From: Fimbriimonadales bacterium
Lineage (GTDB): Bacteria > Armatimonadota > Fimbriimonadia > Fimbriimonadales > Fimbriimonadaceae
Length of the DNA: 64,000 nt
Assembly (NCBI GenBank): GCA_026418055.1
Contig: JAOACB010000001.1
Span: 80,715 to 144,714, forward strand
Direction of reading: 5' to 3'
Shown here: positions 17,824 to 26,972 of the stretch, in pieces
Layout: each line of letters opens with the position of its first letter
Position numbering within the stretch: the stretch's first letter is position 1
Made by a program: the position numbers and the translations under genes
The notes under the pieces: model-generated
What the model was told of the DNA's origin: nothing
The model's input: only the letters and a program-made list of their open reading frames with translations
Database searches by the model: none

Positions 17824-19449
17824 TCATCGGCGATCGGCCGGAGCCTCCACTCGGGGGGTCCGGCCGTTCGCGCTCTGGTCGGCGTTCTGTTTGCGGCCGA
17901 CGATCCTTCCCATGTCGACGGCCAGCACGCTGAACACCAGCAGCAGCACGAGCACGAATCCGACGTTGGCGACCAGGTTCTGCACCTGGATGCTGAGCCT
18001 TCGCCCCCTGCGCAGCATCTCCACGAACGCAACGAGCATCTGCCCTCCGTCCAACGGTGGGATCGGGAGCAGGTTCATGATGCCGAGCGAGATGCTGAGC
18101 CCAGCCGCCAGCGCGAGGATTCCCACCAGCCCCTGCTTCGTCGCCTCGAACGCGAACAGTGCGATGGTGCCCGGACCACCCACCTCCTCGCTGGCGCGCG
18201 CGGGCTGCCTCACGATTCCGAGCAGACCGGAAACCATCGCCACCGGCGCCATCGCTGCCTCGCGGAACGCCTGAGCGGGCGCGAGGCGAACGAGCTCCCT
18301 GGGGATCGGCACACCCATCTGAGCCTGCACTCGCAGCTCGCTCGTCGGCATCAGGTCCGGGCCGAGAACCGGAACGGGTCCGCTGCTGGCTTCCGGAACG
18401 ATCTCCAAGTTCAAAACCTTTCCGTCGCGCAGAACCGAAACCCTCACCGGCTCGCCGGGTTTCTCGCGGATCACGCGCAGCACGTCGTAGAACCTTTGGA
18501 CCGGTTGGCCATCCACCCGCACGAACCGGTCGCCGGCCTTCAGACCCGCTCTCGCGGCGGGCTTGTCCGCCAGCACCGAGGACACCACGGGCGAGTTGGA
18601 GGGCCGGTAGACGCCGACCGTGCCGTACAGAGCCGCGAAGAGCAGGACGCCGAAGGCCACGGAGAAGAACGGTCCTGCGAGCAGGACGATGAAGCGCTGC
18701 CAAGGCGGCTTGCTGTAGAAGCCTCCCGGGATGCGCGTCTCGCTGCCGTCGGGCTTCGGATGCATGCCTCGAATGGCCGCGAATCCGCCCAGCGGGAGGA
18801 GCAGCATCGAGAACTCGGTGCCGTCCTTGCTCCTGCGCGACCAAAGGGGGCGGAAGCGCACCGGCACCGAACTTCCGTCGATCTGCAGAGAACCTTCTCC
18901 CATGGGAGCATCCTCTCCACGACCCGCCACGGGCTGGTAGTAGAGGACCAGCAGACCCACCAGCGACGCCATGCCTAGGATCGCGATCACCTGCGAAGGC
19001 TGCACGTTCTGGAAGCGCGTGGCCAGGAACAGCAATCCGAGCGAACCCACCCAAGCCAGACCCATCGTCTTGGCCCATTGCTCGGCGCGCAACCGGTACA
19101 AAGCCGCGAGCCGGGTGGCGACCCAGACTGGCAGAGCGATGCCCAGCGTCGCCAGGCTTGCCAGATACAACGGCACCAGCCTGGCCGTATTGGCTGCCAG
19201 GAGAACGCAGAGCGAAGCCAGAGCAACCATCCACAGGATCGACCCCGGGACGAGCGGCTTCGCCAGCAGGCGCGACAGATCCGTGCTGCGCCTGCCGCCC
19301 ATCATGATCGCGAAGGCGTCCACCTTCATGCCGCAGAGGCGGGCCAGCAGGTAGTGGCCTAGCTCGTGCACGCCGACCAAAACGGTGATCACCACGAGGA
19401 ACACCAGGGCCGATAGCAGAATCAGCGCAACCGACTGCAGGCTATCCAT
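17824..19449 (-). CDS. rseP: Site-2 intramembrane zinc metalloprotease RseP
   Basis: An M50 protease of 541 residues that cleaves transmembrane segments, classically of anti-sigma factors. The zinc motif HELGH is at residues 28-32 in the first membrane helix. The second zinc ligand motif NLLPIPPLDGGQM is near residue 465. A PDZ domain lies around 290-360 (ADKPAARAGLKAGDRFVRVD). Multiple membrane helices frame these; an extra helical insertion of about 130 residues follows HELGH. The start ATG 19449 overlaps the end of dxr by 8 bp. Clustering with dxr is common in bacteria. It may process the anti-sigma/DUF4349 protein near 9 kb, but that is speculation. Confidence 0.95.
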   Translation of the reverse strand: MDSLQSVALILLSALVFLVVITVLVGVHELGHYLLARLCGMKVDAFAIMMGGRRSTDLSRLLAKPLVPGSILWMVALASLCVLLAANTARLVPLYLASLATLGIALPVWVATRLAALYRLRAEQWAKTMGLAWVGSLGLLFLATRFQNVQPSQVIAILGMASLVGLLVLYYQPVAGRGEDAPMGEGSLQIDGSSVPVRFRPLWSRRSKDGTEFSMLLLPLGGFAAIRGMHPKPDGSETRIPGGFYSKPPWQRFIVLLAGPFFSVAFGVLLFAALYGTVGVYRPSNSPVVSSVLADKPAARAGLKAGDRFVRVDGQPVQRFYDVLRVIREKPGEPVRVSVLRDGKVLNLEIVPEASSGPVPVLGPDLMPTSELRVQAQMGVPIPRELVRLAPAQAFREAAMAPVAMVSGLLGIVRQPARASEEVGGPGTIALFAFEATKQGLVGILALAAGLSISLGIMNLLPIPPLDGGQMLVAFVEMLRRGRRLSIQVQNLVANVGFVLVLLLVFSVLAVDMGRIVGRKQNADQSANGRTPRVEAPADRR

Positions 19450-20572
19450 GGAGAGTTCTTGGTTGGTTACGGATCAGCTCCCGCGCGGTTTCACGGGCCC
19501 AACGGTCGGTCTTGAGGATGGTGTCCAAACGGACTTCGACGGGGCGGTGTCGCGCCATCACCTCCCGAACGACCTCCGCGATGCCGAGGAACGTCCCCTG
19601 TCCTTTCAGGAACAGGTTGGCCGCCTCCTCGTTGGCCGCGTTCATCGCGCAGGGCATCGTTCCGCCCTCTTCGGCGCTGCGCCGCGCAAGAGCGGGGCAA
19701 GGGAAGGCCTCCTCGTCGATCTCCTCGAAGGTCAACTCCGGTGTGTCGAGCGGGTTCCACGCTGGGAGGTTGTTAGGCCTACGTTCCGGGTGGAGGAGCG
19801 CGACCTGGATCGGCAGCCGCATGTCGGGCCAGCCCATTTGCGCCAGCACGCTGCCGTCGTTCAAACGCACCATCGAGTGCACGATGCTTTGGGGGTGGAC
19901 CACGGCCCGCACCCGCTGGATCGGCACGTCGAACAGCCATCGGGCCTCGATCATCTCCAGCCCCTTGTTCATCAGCGTGGCGCTGTCGAGCGTGATCTTG
20001 CCCCCCATGGTCCACGTGGGATGGCGGAGTGCCTGCTGCGGCGTCACCCCCCGCAGCTCGTCGCGCTTCCTGCCACGGAAGGGCCCGCCGGAGGCGGTGA
20101 GGATGATCTCGGCCACGTCGCTGCAGGCGTAGCCTCGCAGGCACTGGTGGATGGCGCTGTGCTCGCTGTCGATGGGCAGAAGGCTGGCGCCTTTGGCCCG
20201 GACGAGCGGCATGACGAGTTCGCCAGCGGCAACGAGGACCTCCTTGCTCGCTAAAGCGATGGTCTTGCCTGCTTCGATGGCCGCCAACGTGGGCTGAAGG
20301 CCGATCACCCCGGCGACGCTCACCACGACGACGTCGGCCTCCTCCATGCTCGCCAGGTCGACGAGGGCCCCCATGCCCGATGGGATGGCGGGGTGGTTTT
20401 GGTATAGGGCGAGCTTCGCCTCGGGAAACTCGGCGGCTTGGCGCAGCAGAGCCTCCGCGTTCGATCCGGCGGCCAAGCCAACGACCTTCAGGTGTTCCGG
20501 ATGCTGGCGGACGACCTCGAGGGTCTGTCTGCCGATGCTTCCCGTCGAACCAAGGAGGACGAGGCGCTTCAC
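19442..20572 (-). CDS. dxr: 1-deoxy-D-xylulose 5-phosphate reductoisomerase
   Basis: The 376-residue enzyme makes 2-C-methyl-D-erythritol 4-phosphate, the committed step of the MEP isoprenoid pathway. The NADPH motif LLGSTGSIGRQTLEVV is at the N-terminus; active-site segments are LASKEVLVAAGE, LPIDSEHSAIHQCL, LTASGGPFR, HPTWTMGGKITLDSATLMNK and PCAMNAANEEA. GTG 20572 starts right before the Rossmann motif, 20 nt after the permease gene, and no Shine-Dalgarno is obvious. It is translationally linked to rseP by an 8-bp overlap. Confidence 0.96.
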   Translation of the reverse strand: MKRLVLLGSTGSIGRQTLEVVRQHPEHLKVVGLAAGSNAEALLRQAAEFPEAKLALYQNHPAIPSGMGALVDLASMEEADVVVVSVAGVIGLQPTLAAIEAGKTIALASKEVLVAAGELVMPLVRAKGASLLPIDSEHSAIHQCLRGYACSDVAEIILTASGGPFRGRKRDELRGVTPQQALRHPTWTMGGKITLDSATLMNKGLEMIEARWLFDVPIQRVRAVVHPQSIVHSMVRLNDGSVLAQMGWPDMRLPIQVALLHPERRPNNLPAWNPLDTPELTFEEIDEEAFPCPALARRSAEEGGTMPCAMNAANEEAANLFLKGQGTFLGIAEVVREVMARHRPVEVRLDTILKTDRWARETARELIRNQPRTLHG

Positions 20573-20592
20573 AGGGGAATTGTGATTGGTGG

Positions 20593-21378
20593 TCAGCTGC
20601 TCGCGCTGGTGTAGCGGGTCATGGCGAACCGCCAGAACCACCGGCTCGCCGCGAGGAACGCGATCGCCCAGGCGACCGCCAGCAGGGCGTGGCCGGGATC
20701 GGCGTCGCGGGTGAGCTGCCGCGCGGGCACCGTCGCTAGGAAGCCCAGGGGAACGACGTACAGGAAGAACCGCTGCAGGCTAGGCTGATAAATGTCCAGC
20801 GGGAACCTTGCCACCTGCATGACCGAATCCCCCAAGACCCAGAGGTTGTCGACTCGAACCAGCCACACGCCGGTCGTCATCAGCATCAGGTTGAACCCAT
20901 AGAAGATCGCCAAGGAAGCGAGGCAGGTCGAGCCGTAGGCCACCCACTGCCCCAGTGTGGGGGACAGACCGGACAGAGACACACCAAGAACCACCATGAC
21001 GAGGCCGGCCACCAGCAATCCCACTTGGTCGAAGTTGAACCTCCGGACGCTGACCCAGAACTGGGAATCGATCGGTTTGGTGACCACGAAGTCCAGCGTG
21101 CCCAGCCGCACCATCCCTGGAATCTCCGAAACCGACATGAAGAAGGCGAAGAACACCGAGTTCATAAGGAAGCAGGTTGCGGCCAAGATGAACGCCTCGC
21201 CCTTGCCCCAGCCTGCCACCGAGTCCGTGTGGCCGTAGATCACCAACACGACGATGACGGTGAACGCCATCCACACCAGGTTCTGGAACAGCTTCGCGAA
21301 GAAGTTGGCGCGGAACTCCATCTCGCGGATGAAGGAGCTGACGAAGAACGTGCGGTACACGCGCAGGTAGCGGCGCAC
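20593..21378 (-). CDS. ABC-2 type transporter permease
   Basis: A 261-residue polytopic membrane protein with six predicted hydrophobic segments and the ABC-2 (DUF990-type) features YRTFFVSSFIREMEFRANFF, SEIPGMVRLGTLDFVVTKP and a charged C-terminus. Such permeases work with a separate ATPase and a second permease, which are not in this window. GTG 21378 is favoured because a TAGATT -10 ends 6 nt upstream. It precedes dxr and rseP on the same strand and is divergent from the glycosyltransferase gene, whose promoter lies within 10 bp. Confidence 0.88.
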   Translation of the reverse strand: MRRYLRVYRTFFVSSFIREMEFRANFFAKLFQNLVWMAFTVIVVLVIYGHTDSVAGWGKGEAFILAATCFLMNSVFFAFFMSVSEIPGMVRLGTLDFVVTKPIDSQFWVSVRRFNFDQVGLLVAGLVMVVLGVSLSGLSPTLGQWVAYGSTCLASLAIFYGFNLMLMTTGVWLVRVDNLWVLGDSVMQVARFPLDIYQPSLQRFFLYVVPLGFLATVPARQLTRDADPGHALLAVAWAIAFLAASRWFWRFAMTRYTSASS

Positions 21379-21384
21379 TTCGGG

Positions 21385-21390
21385 AATCTA
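21385..21390 (-). promoter_or_regulatory. Leaderless -10 of the ABC permease-dxr-rseP operon (TAGATT)
   Basis: On the minus strand TAGATT is followed after 6 nt by the GTG start at 21378; no Shine-Dalgarno is present. Confidence 0.55.
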
Positions 21391-21399
21391 CCCGAGCCG

Positions 21400-21405
21400 T
21401 ATAAT
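21400..21405 (+). promoter_or_regulatory. Leaderless -10 of the glycosyltransferase (TATAAT)
   Basis: A perfect TATAAT sits 6 nt before ATG 21412. The divergent -10 hexamer of the ABC permease lies only 9 nt away. Confidence 0.6.
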
Positions 21406-21411
21406 GGCCCC

Positions 21412-23331
21412 ATGCTGGGCTGGGTGGCGGTGTTCGCGACCATTTTTGGCGCGCCGGGACTTCTCCTTCCCGCGATCCGCCGGTCCGCCGGATCGATGGA
21501 TCCCGCAGCTCGGATCGGGGTCGCGGGGCTTGCCTCTCTCGGTCTGCTAGGAACGCTGACCCTGTTCCTCGGGTTCGGCCCTGTGCAGCTTTCTGCCTGG
21601 AGGTACGCGATCCCCACCTGGGGTCTGGTCGGGCTGTGGCTGTGGTGGCGCACCGAAGGATGGCCCCGATTCCACCCGTTGGGCGGTTCGGGGCTCGGAC
21701 TCTTGGCGCCTGGCGTGACGCTGCTGTTGGCGCTCGTCGGAGCGTTGGCTCCCAGCAGCTCGCTGGACTGGGACTCGCTGAGCTACCATCTCGCGGTTCC
21801 CAAGCTCTGGCTGGAGGCGGGCCGCATCGAGCGCATTCCCTTCATCCACCACAGCAACTTCCCCTTCGCCGTCGACAACCTGTTCCTCTGGGGCTTGGCT
21901 TGGGCGGGCGAGTCGGGCGCCAAGATGTTCAGCGTCGGTCTGCTGGCCTACGGACTCCTAGCCGTGTTCGGCTTGGCTCGGGAGCTCGCCGGACAGCAGG
22001 CCGCTTGGTGGTCGCTCGCGCTGTTCTGCGGGATTCCCCTCGTGGTCTGGCAGGGGGGCACCGCCTACATCGATGTGGCGCATGGCCTGTTCGCGGGGCT
22101 CGGGGCGCTCTTGCTCGTGCAAGGCGCCCTCGGAGAGGGACGTCGGGAGCGTTCGGTTTGGGGAGGCTTGCTGCTCGGGCTAGCCGCCGGCAGCAAGTAC
22201 ACGGGGTTGCAGTTCCTCGTCGCCGCGGTGCTCGTGGCAGGCGTTTGGCTCTGGGCGTCGCGGATGCCGATGCGCCGCCTCGCGGCTCCCGTTGCGGTGG
22301 CGCTGGCCGTATGCGGCCCTTGGTACGTGCGGAACGTGTTCTGGAGCGGGAACCCGGTCTTTCCATTCTTCTACGAGCAGCTGGGAGGCTCCGGCTGGGA
22401 TTCCCGTCGGGCCGAAATCTACCGTCGCGAGCAGCAGACGTTCGGGGTCGGGTGGAAGGACGGGAACTTGGACAAACTCGCGTTCGGGCACGCGGTGCTC
22501 GGTTTGGCGTACCAGCCAGGGCGGTACGTCAATCCCGGCCAGAGCGAGGGACGCGGCTTTCCGATCGGGTCGGTCGGTGTGGCCTTGGTGGCGGCGTTGG
22601 TCGCGGGCAGCCTGGTGGCCTTGCGAGGGCCTGCGCCCTGGCCGGCGCTGTTGGCGTTCGTTTGGCTCTCTCTGCTGGAGTGGTTCCTGCTGAGCCAACA
22701 GAGCCGCTACATCCTGGCGCTCGCCGCTCCCATCGCTCTGCTCGGTGGCTGGCTGGTCTCTGCCTCGGGAGCCTCCGTGCTCAACGTTGTTCTAAGGCTC
22801 ATCGTCGCCGGTCAGGCCGCCTTCAGCTTCGTTCTGACCTATCTGTTCGTCGCATCCACCCAGATCCCCGTTGTTCTGGGAGCGGTCTCCCGGCAGGATT
22901 ACTTGGCCGCGACCGTGCCCTTCGCGAGGCCCGCTCGCGACATCAATGAAGTGGTCGGGCAAGGCAAGGTCGCCCTCTACGATGAGGTTTTCGGCTTTTT
23001 GTTGGACGTGCCGTACGTTTGGGCCAACCCGGGCCACTCGACGCTGATTCCCTACGACGAGCTGCGCGACGGCGGCGAGTTTGTGGAGGCCCTGCGCAGG
23101 ATGGGCTTCACCCATGTGTACGCGAACTTCGCGTACAACCCGACGCTGCGGGCTCGAGCCGCGGAGGCGCTGCGTGGCTTCCGCATACCGAGGGACGACG
23201 AAGCGTTCAACAATTGGGAGCTGAAGTGGTCCGAATTGCTGTTGGAGGCGATCGCGGAGGGGCGTCTAGTCGCCGTCAAAACGTACGGCGCCCCGGAGAA
23301 GCCGGTTGCCGCTCTGCTGGCGATCCCGTGA
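21412..23331 (+). CDS. GT-C type membrane glycosyltransferase (GT39/ArnT-like)
   Basis: A 639-residue protein with about ten hydrophobic segments over the first 450 residues and a soluble C-terminal part of about 150 residues. The first large loop has LDWDSLSYHLAVPKLW, an acidic motif position typical of polyprenyl-phosphate-sugar-dependent GT39/PMT_2 enzymes; GGTAYIDVAHGLFAGLGALL and GLAAGSKYTGLQF are further family-like segments. It probably moves a sugar from a lipid carrier to protein or envelope glycan. ATG 21412 is set by the TATAAT 6 nt upstream; a longer in-frame frame to 21025 is antisense to the permease. No glycan cluster adjoins it. Confidence 0.82.
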   Translation: MLGWVAVFATIFGAPGLLLPAIRRSAGSMDPAARIGVAGLASLGLLGTLTLFLGFGPVQLSAWRYAIPTWGLVGLWLWWRTEGWPRFHPLGGSGLGLLAPGVTLLLALVGALAPSSSLDWDSLSYHLAVPKLWLEAGRIERIPFIHHSNFPFAVDNLFLWGLAWAGESGAKMFSVGLLAYGLLAVFGLARELAGQQAAWWSLALFCGIPLVVWQGGTAYIDVAHGLFAGLGALLLVQGALGEGRRERSVWGGLLLGLAAGSKYTGLQFLVAAVLVAGVWLWASRMPMRRLAAPVAVALAVCGPWYVRNVFWSGNPVFPFFYEQLGGSGWDSRRAEIYRREQQTFGVGWKDGNLDKLAFGHAVLGLAYQPGRYVNPGQSEGRGFPIGSVGVALVAALVAGSLVALRGPAPWPALLAFVWLSLLEWFLLSQQSRYILALAAPIALLGGWLVSASGASVLNVVLRLIVAGQAAFSFVLTYLFVASTQIPVVLGAVSRQDYLAATVPFARPARDINEVVGQGKVALYDEVFGFLLDVPYVWANPGHSTLIPYDELRDGGEFVEALRRMGFTHVYANFAYNPTLRARAAEALRGFRIPRDDEAFNNWELKWSELLLEAIAEGRLVAVKTYGAPEKPVAALLAIP

Positions 23332-23354
23332 GGCCGGGTTCGCCTTCGCACGGG

Positions 23355-23360
23355 TAACCT
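23355..23360 (+). promoter_or_regulatory. Leaderless -10 of aldo/keto reductase (TAACCT)
   Basis: TAACCT is 7 nt before ATG 23368 in a 36-bp intergenic gap that lacks a Shine-Dalgarno. Confidence 0.5.
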
Positions 23361-23367
23361 TCAATTC

Positions 23368-24324
23368 ATGGAATACCGCAGGCTCGGTCGCTACGGCATC
23401 CGCGTCAGCGAGGTTTCGTTGGGAGGGTGGCTGACGCACGGACGCTCGCTCGACCAAGACGCCACCACGAGGGTGGTGCGGAGGGCGTTCGAGCTCGGCA
23501 TCACGACGTTCGACACGGCGGACGCCTACAACCGCGGCGAGGCCGAGCGGGCCTTGGCCAAGGCGATCGACGGTCTGCGCCGGGAAGACCTGGTCCTGGC
23601 GACCAAGTGCTACTTCCCAATGAGCGACAACCCGAACGACCGCGGATTGAGCCGCAAGCACATCTTCGAGTCCGTCCATGCCTCGCTTCGCAGGCTGAAC
23701 ACGGATTACATCGACCTTTTCCAGTTCCATCGGTTCGACAGCGAGTCGCCCCTGGACGAAACGATCCGAGCGATCGACGACCTGGTGCGACAGGGCAAGG
23801 TGTTGTACTGGGGGGTGAGCGAGTGGCAGGCGAGCCAGATCGCCGAGGCTGTTGGGATCTGTCGCGACCTGAATGCCAATCCCCCGGCCAGCAACCAGCC
23901 GAACTACAGCATGCTGCATCGCTGGATCGAAGCGGATGTGATGCCGACCTGCGCTAGGCTCGGCCTAGGCTTGGTGGTGTTCTCCCCCTTGGCCCAAGGC
24001 ATCCTCACGGGCAAGTACCTTCCTGGCCACGAGCCGCCAGCAGGAAGCCGCGGGGCGGATCCATCCTCGAACATGTGGATGGGGATGCTGAAGGATCAGG
24101 CTTTGCTGAAGCGCGTGCAGAACCTGAAGGCGTTCGCCCAGGAGCATGGCTGCACCCTCGCCCAGTTCGCCTTGGCTTGGATTCTGAGGAGGCCGGAAGT
24201 CAGCTCGGTGATCGTGGGAGCCACGCGGCCGGAGCAGGTCGAGGAGAACGCCCAGGCCAGCGGCCTCCGCTTCCCAGCGGAGGTTTTCCAAGAGGCCGAG
24301 CGGATCTTGACGGGAGGGGAGTAG
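23368..24324 (+). CDS. Aldo/keto reductase
   Basis: A 318-residue NADPH-dependent oxidoreductase of the AKR TIM-barrel superfamily. The catalytic tetrad is visible: Asp and Tyr in FDTADAYNRGEAERAL, Lys in LVLATKCYF and His in DLFQFHRFD. The C-terminal cofactor loop VIVGATRPEQVEENAQAS is complete. It resembles the voltage-gated potassium channel beta subunit/YghZ type. The substrate is unknown. Its TAG stop is immediately followed by the GTG of the ACT-domain gene, so the genes AKR-ACT-lysC-folP form one run, possibly one operon. Confidence 0.93.
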   Translation: MEYRRLGRYGIRVSEVSLGGWLTHGRSLDQDATTRVVRRAFELGITTFDTADAYNRGEAERALAKAIDGLRREDLVLATKCYFPMSDNPNDRGLSRKHIFESVHASLRRLNTDYIDLFQFHRFDSESPLDETIRAIDDLVRQGKVLYWGVSEWQASQIAEAVGICRDLNANPPASNQPNYSMLHRWIEADVMPTCARLGLGLVVFSPLAQGILTGKYLPGHEPPAGSRGADPSSNMWMGMLKDQALLKRVQNLKAFAQEHGCTLAQFALAWILRRPEVSSVIVGATRPEQVEENAQASGLRFPAEVFQEAERILTGGE

Positions 24325-24795
24325 GTGGAGCGGCACGACTTCGAGATTCGGCCCGGCGTGCACCGGGTGGAGCTGCGTCACGGATACACGCAGGTGCACG
24401 TGACAAACCTCGGTGAACCGCTCACCGAGCGCAGGATCGAGGTGTTGCGGATGGTGGCCGAAGCCGGCATCAGCCTGGACTTCTTAAAGCTGACCCACTG
24501 CGGACTGTCGTTCCTCGTGCCCGACAGCCAGCTCGAGCCGGTGCGCGAGGTTGCGGCGCGTCTGCCCGGCACCACTTCGGTGGAGAGCGGCAGGAGCGTG
24601 CTCAGCGTCCACGCCCCGAACATGCGGGACGAGGAGGGTCTCATGGCGAGCATCGTGCACCGGGCCTTGGAGAGCGGATGCGCGGTGAGCCACGTGGGAG
24701 ACATGCACGACAGCCTGATGCTCGTCGTGGAGTCCGAGGGTAGCGAGCGGGTTGCGGAGGAGTTCCGAGCGACCTTGATCGGAGGTTCCCGATGA
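24325..24795 (+). CDS. Stand-alone tandem ACT-domain protein preceding aspartokinase
   Basis: A 156-residue protein with no catalytic domain. Two ACT-like repeats can be seen: IEVLRMVAEAGISLDFLKLT then LSFLVPDSQLEPVREVAARL, and LMASIVHRALESGCAVSHVG then LMLVVESEGSERVAEEF. The second resembles the aspartokinase ACT region. The GTG at 24325 directly follows the upstream stop, and the stop overlaps lysC as ATGA, implying co-translation. It could be a separate effector-binding subunit for the aspartokinase or a free amino-acid sensor; that is inference from adjacency. Confidence 0.8.
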   Translation: MERHDFEIRPGVHRVELRHGYTQVHVTNLGEPLTERRIEVLRMVAEAGISLDFLKLTHCGLSFLVPDSQLEPVREVAARLPGTTSVESGRSVLSVHAPNMRDEEGLMASIVHRALESGCAVSHVGDMHDSLMLVVESEGSERVAEEFRATLIGGSR

Positions 24796-26141
24796 AGGTG
24801 CTCGTGATGAAGTTCGGCGGCACCAGCGTGGCGACGCCGGAGGCCCGCGTTCTGAGCGCGAGCAAGGTCGTGAGCGCCCGCGAGGCTGGCTTCTCCCCGG
24901 TGGTCGTGGTCAGCGCAATCGGTCGGAAGGGAGCGCCGTACGCGACCGACACGCTGCTGCAGTTCCTCCACGAGGTGGATCCGCACACCGCTCCCAACGC
25001 TCGCGAGACCGATCTGCTGATGGCTTGCGGCGAGATCCTATCCTCGGTGGTGTTCGCTCAGTTGCTGAAGTCGATGGGCTATCCTTCGGTAGCGGTCACG
25101 GGCCAGCAGGCCGGCATCTTCACCGATCCCGAGTACGGCAACGCGCGGATCCGTCGGATCGAGCCCGCGAACCTGCTCCGCTGGCTGGGACAGGGCTTGG
25201 TGCCGGTGGTTTGCGGCTTCCAAGGCGTGGTGGACCCCGGGGCGGCGCAGGGGCTCGGAGAGGTCACGACCTTGGGCAGAGGGGGGTCCGACACCACAGC
25301 GTCCGCGCTGGGAGCGGCGCTGAAGGCCGTGGGGGTGGAGATCTACACCGACGTCGACGGCGTGAAGACGGCCGACCCGGACTACGTTCCGGACGCGCCG
25401 ACGCTGCGCAAGGTGACCTACGAGGAGGTCGCCGAGATCGCCCACCTAGGTGCCAAGGTCCTGCATCCCAGGGCCGCCGAGATCGCGATGCGCTACAACA
25501 TCCCGCTGTTCGTGAAGAGCACGTTCAGCGACGCGCCGGGCACCGAGGTGGTGCCCCTCGACAAGCTTCCCGGCAGGCGCATCACCGGCGTGACGCACAG
25601 CGGCAAGCTGGTTTTTCTGAGCTTCGACTTCACCCCCGCTCCGCAGGAGCACCGCAGGGAGCTGGCGAGCAGGATCTATCACGCGATGGCGGTGAACGGC
25701 GTCAACCTCCATATGCTGAACCTCAGCCCCGACGGCACAGGGTTCGCCGTTCCCCGGACGCAGTATCCGATGGTGGAGAGCCTGCTCAACGGCCTCGTGG
25801 TGCCCGTTGGAGAAGAGCGCTCCATCTGCCTGATCCAGATCGGCGAAGTGGAAACGAAGGCGGTCAGGACGCAGGCGGCCCTCTTGGAGCGCTTCGGCAC
25901 GGCGGTGCGCATCCGGGCGAGCGTCACCGAAAGTTGCACCATGGTTTCCGTGATCGGCCACGAGTACCTTCAGCAGCCTGGGGTGTTCCATCGGGCGATC
26001 AAGGTGCTGGCGGACAACCAGATCGCGGTGCTCCAAACTAGCGACAGCGAGCTGTCGATGAGCCTGCTGATCCTGGAGTCGGAGACCCGGCGCGCCGTGA
26101 GCCTCCTCCACGACGCTTTCGGTCTCCAGGAGGCCACCTGA
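24792..26141 (+). CDS. lysC: Aspartate kinase
   Basis: A 449-residue aspartokinase that phosphorylates aspartate, the first step to lysine, threonine and methionine. The kinase domain shows VMKFGGTSVATPEARV, VVVVSAIGRKG, LLMACGEILSS, LGRGGSDTTASALGAAL and TDVDGVKTADPDYVPDA. Two C-terminal ACT domains follow (HAMAVNGVNLHMLNLSPDG and HRAIKVLADNQIAVLQTSDS), so it should be feedback regulated by itself. ATG 24792 overlaps the ACT-protein stop. With folP six nt downstream it belongs to a biosynthetic run. Confidence 0.95.
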   Translation: MKVLVMKFGGTSVATPEARVLSASKVVSAREAGFSPVVVVSAIGRKGAPYATDTLLQFLHEVDPHTAPNARETDLLMACGEILSSVVFAQLLKSMGYPSVAVTGQQAGIFTDPEYGNARIRRIEPANLLRWLGQGLVPVVCGFQGVVDPGAAQGLGEVTTLGRGGSDTTASALGAALKAVGVEIYTDVDGVKTADPDYVPDAPTLRKVTYEEVAEIAHLGAKVLHPRAAEIAMRYNIPLFVKSTFSDAPGTEVVPLDKLPGRRITGVTHSGKLVFLSFDFTPAPQEHRRELASRIYHAMAVNGVNLHMLNLSPDGTGFAVPRTQYPMVESLLNGLVVPVGEERSICLIQIGEVETKAVRTQAALLERFGTAVRIRASVTESCTMVSVIGHEYLQQPGVFHRAIKVLADNQIAVLQTSDSELSMSLLILESETRRAVSLLHDAFGLQEAT

Positions 26142-26147
26142 CGGGCC

Positions 26148-26972
26148 GTGTTCCACCTGCCTTCCAACCGCCCCGCGTTGATGGGCATCCTCAATGTCAC
26201 GCCCGATTCGTTCAGTGACGGCGGTCTTTTCCTGAACGCTTCCGATGCCGTCGCAAGGGCTCGGGCGATGATGGAGGAGGGTGCGGACCTCATCGACGTG
26301 GGTGGAGAGTCCACGCGTCCCGGAGCGGAGGCGGTCGAGCTGGAGGAGGAGTGGCGACGGATCGGCGGCGTCCTCGGGCGCCTGGCGCAGCTGGGTATTC
26401 CGGTGAGCGTCGACACCAGGAAACCCGAGATCGCCAAGAGGGCGTTGGAGGCTGGGGCGAGCGTGATCAACGACGTCGGCGGCTTTCGGGATCCCAAGAT
26501 GCTGGAAGTCGCTTGCAGCAGCCGCTGCTCGGTGTGCGTGATGCACATGCAGGGCGAACCTGCCACCATGCAACTCGAGCCCAAGTATGCCGACGTGGTC
26601 GCAGAGGTGCTGGGCTTCCTGGAGGCGCAGGCGGCCGAGCTCGTGCGTTGCGGCAAGGCCAGGGAGCAGGTCTGGATCGACCCCGGCATCGGCTTCGGCA
26701 AGAAGTTGGAGCACAATCGGAGCCTCCTGCAGGCGCTGCCTCGATTCGCGCAGACCGGCTACCCCGTTCTTCTGGGAGTGAGCAGGAAGTCGTTCGTCGG
26801 CACCGTTCTGGGCTCGGCGACGGACCCGTTGCAGGTCTCCGAGCGCCTCGAGGGAACGCTGGCGGTGCAGGCTTGGGCCCAGCTGTCGGGCGTGCGCATC
26901 CTGCGCGTGCACGACGTTCGGCCGGCGAAACGCGTCCTGAACATGATCAGCTGGCTTTCCGGCGCTAGGTAA
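26148..26972 (+). CDS. folP: Dihydropteroate synthase
   Basis: A 274-residue TIM barrel that condenses p-aminobenzoate with the pterin pyrophosphate in folate synthesis. Motifs: MGILNVTPDSFSDGG near the N-terminus, IDVGGESTRPGAE, VSVDTRKPEIAKRAL, INDVGG, CVMHMQGEP, DPGIGFGKKLEHN, LLGVSRKSFVG and VRILRVHDVRP. All substrate-binding positions look intact. The GTG at 26148 lies 6 nt after lysC. The stop codon is part of a -10-like TAAGAT for the next gene. Confidence 0.95.
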   Translation: MFHLPSNRPALMGILNVTPDSFSDGGLFLNASDAVARARAMMEEGADLIDVGGESTRPGAEAVELEEEWRRIGGVLGRLAQLGIPVSVDTRKPEIAKRALEAGASVINDVGGFRDPKMLEVACSSRCSVCVMHMQGEPATMQLEPKYADVVAEVLGFLEAQAAELVRCGKAREQVWIDPGIGFGKKLEHNRSLLQALPRFAQTGYPVLLGVSRKSFVGTVLGSATDPLQVSERLEGTLAVQAWAQLSGVRILRVHDVRPAKRVLNMISWLSGAR

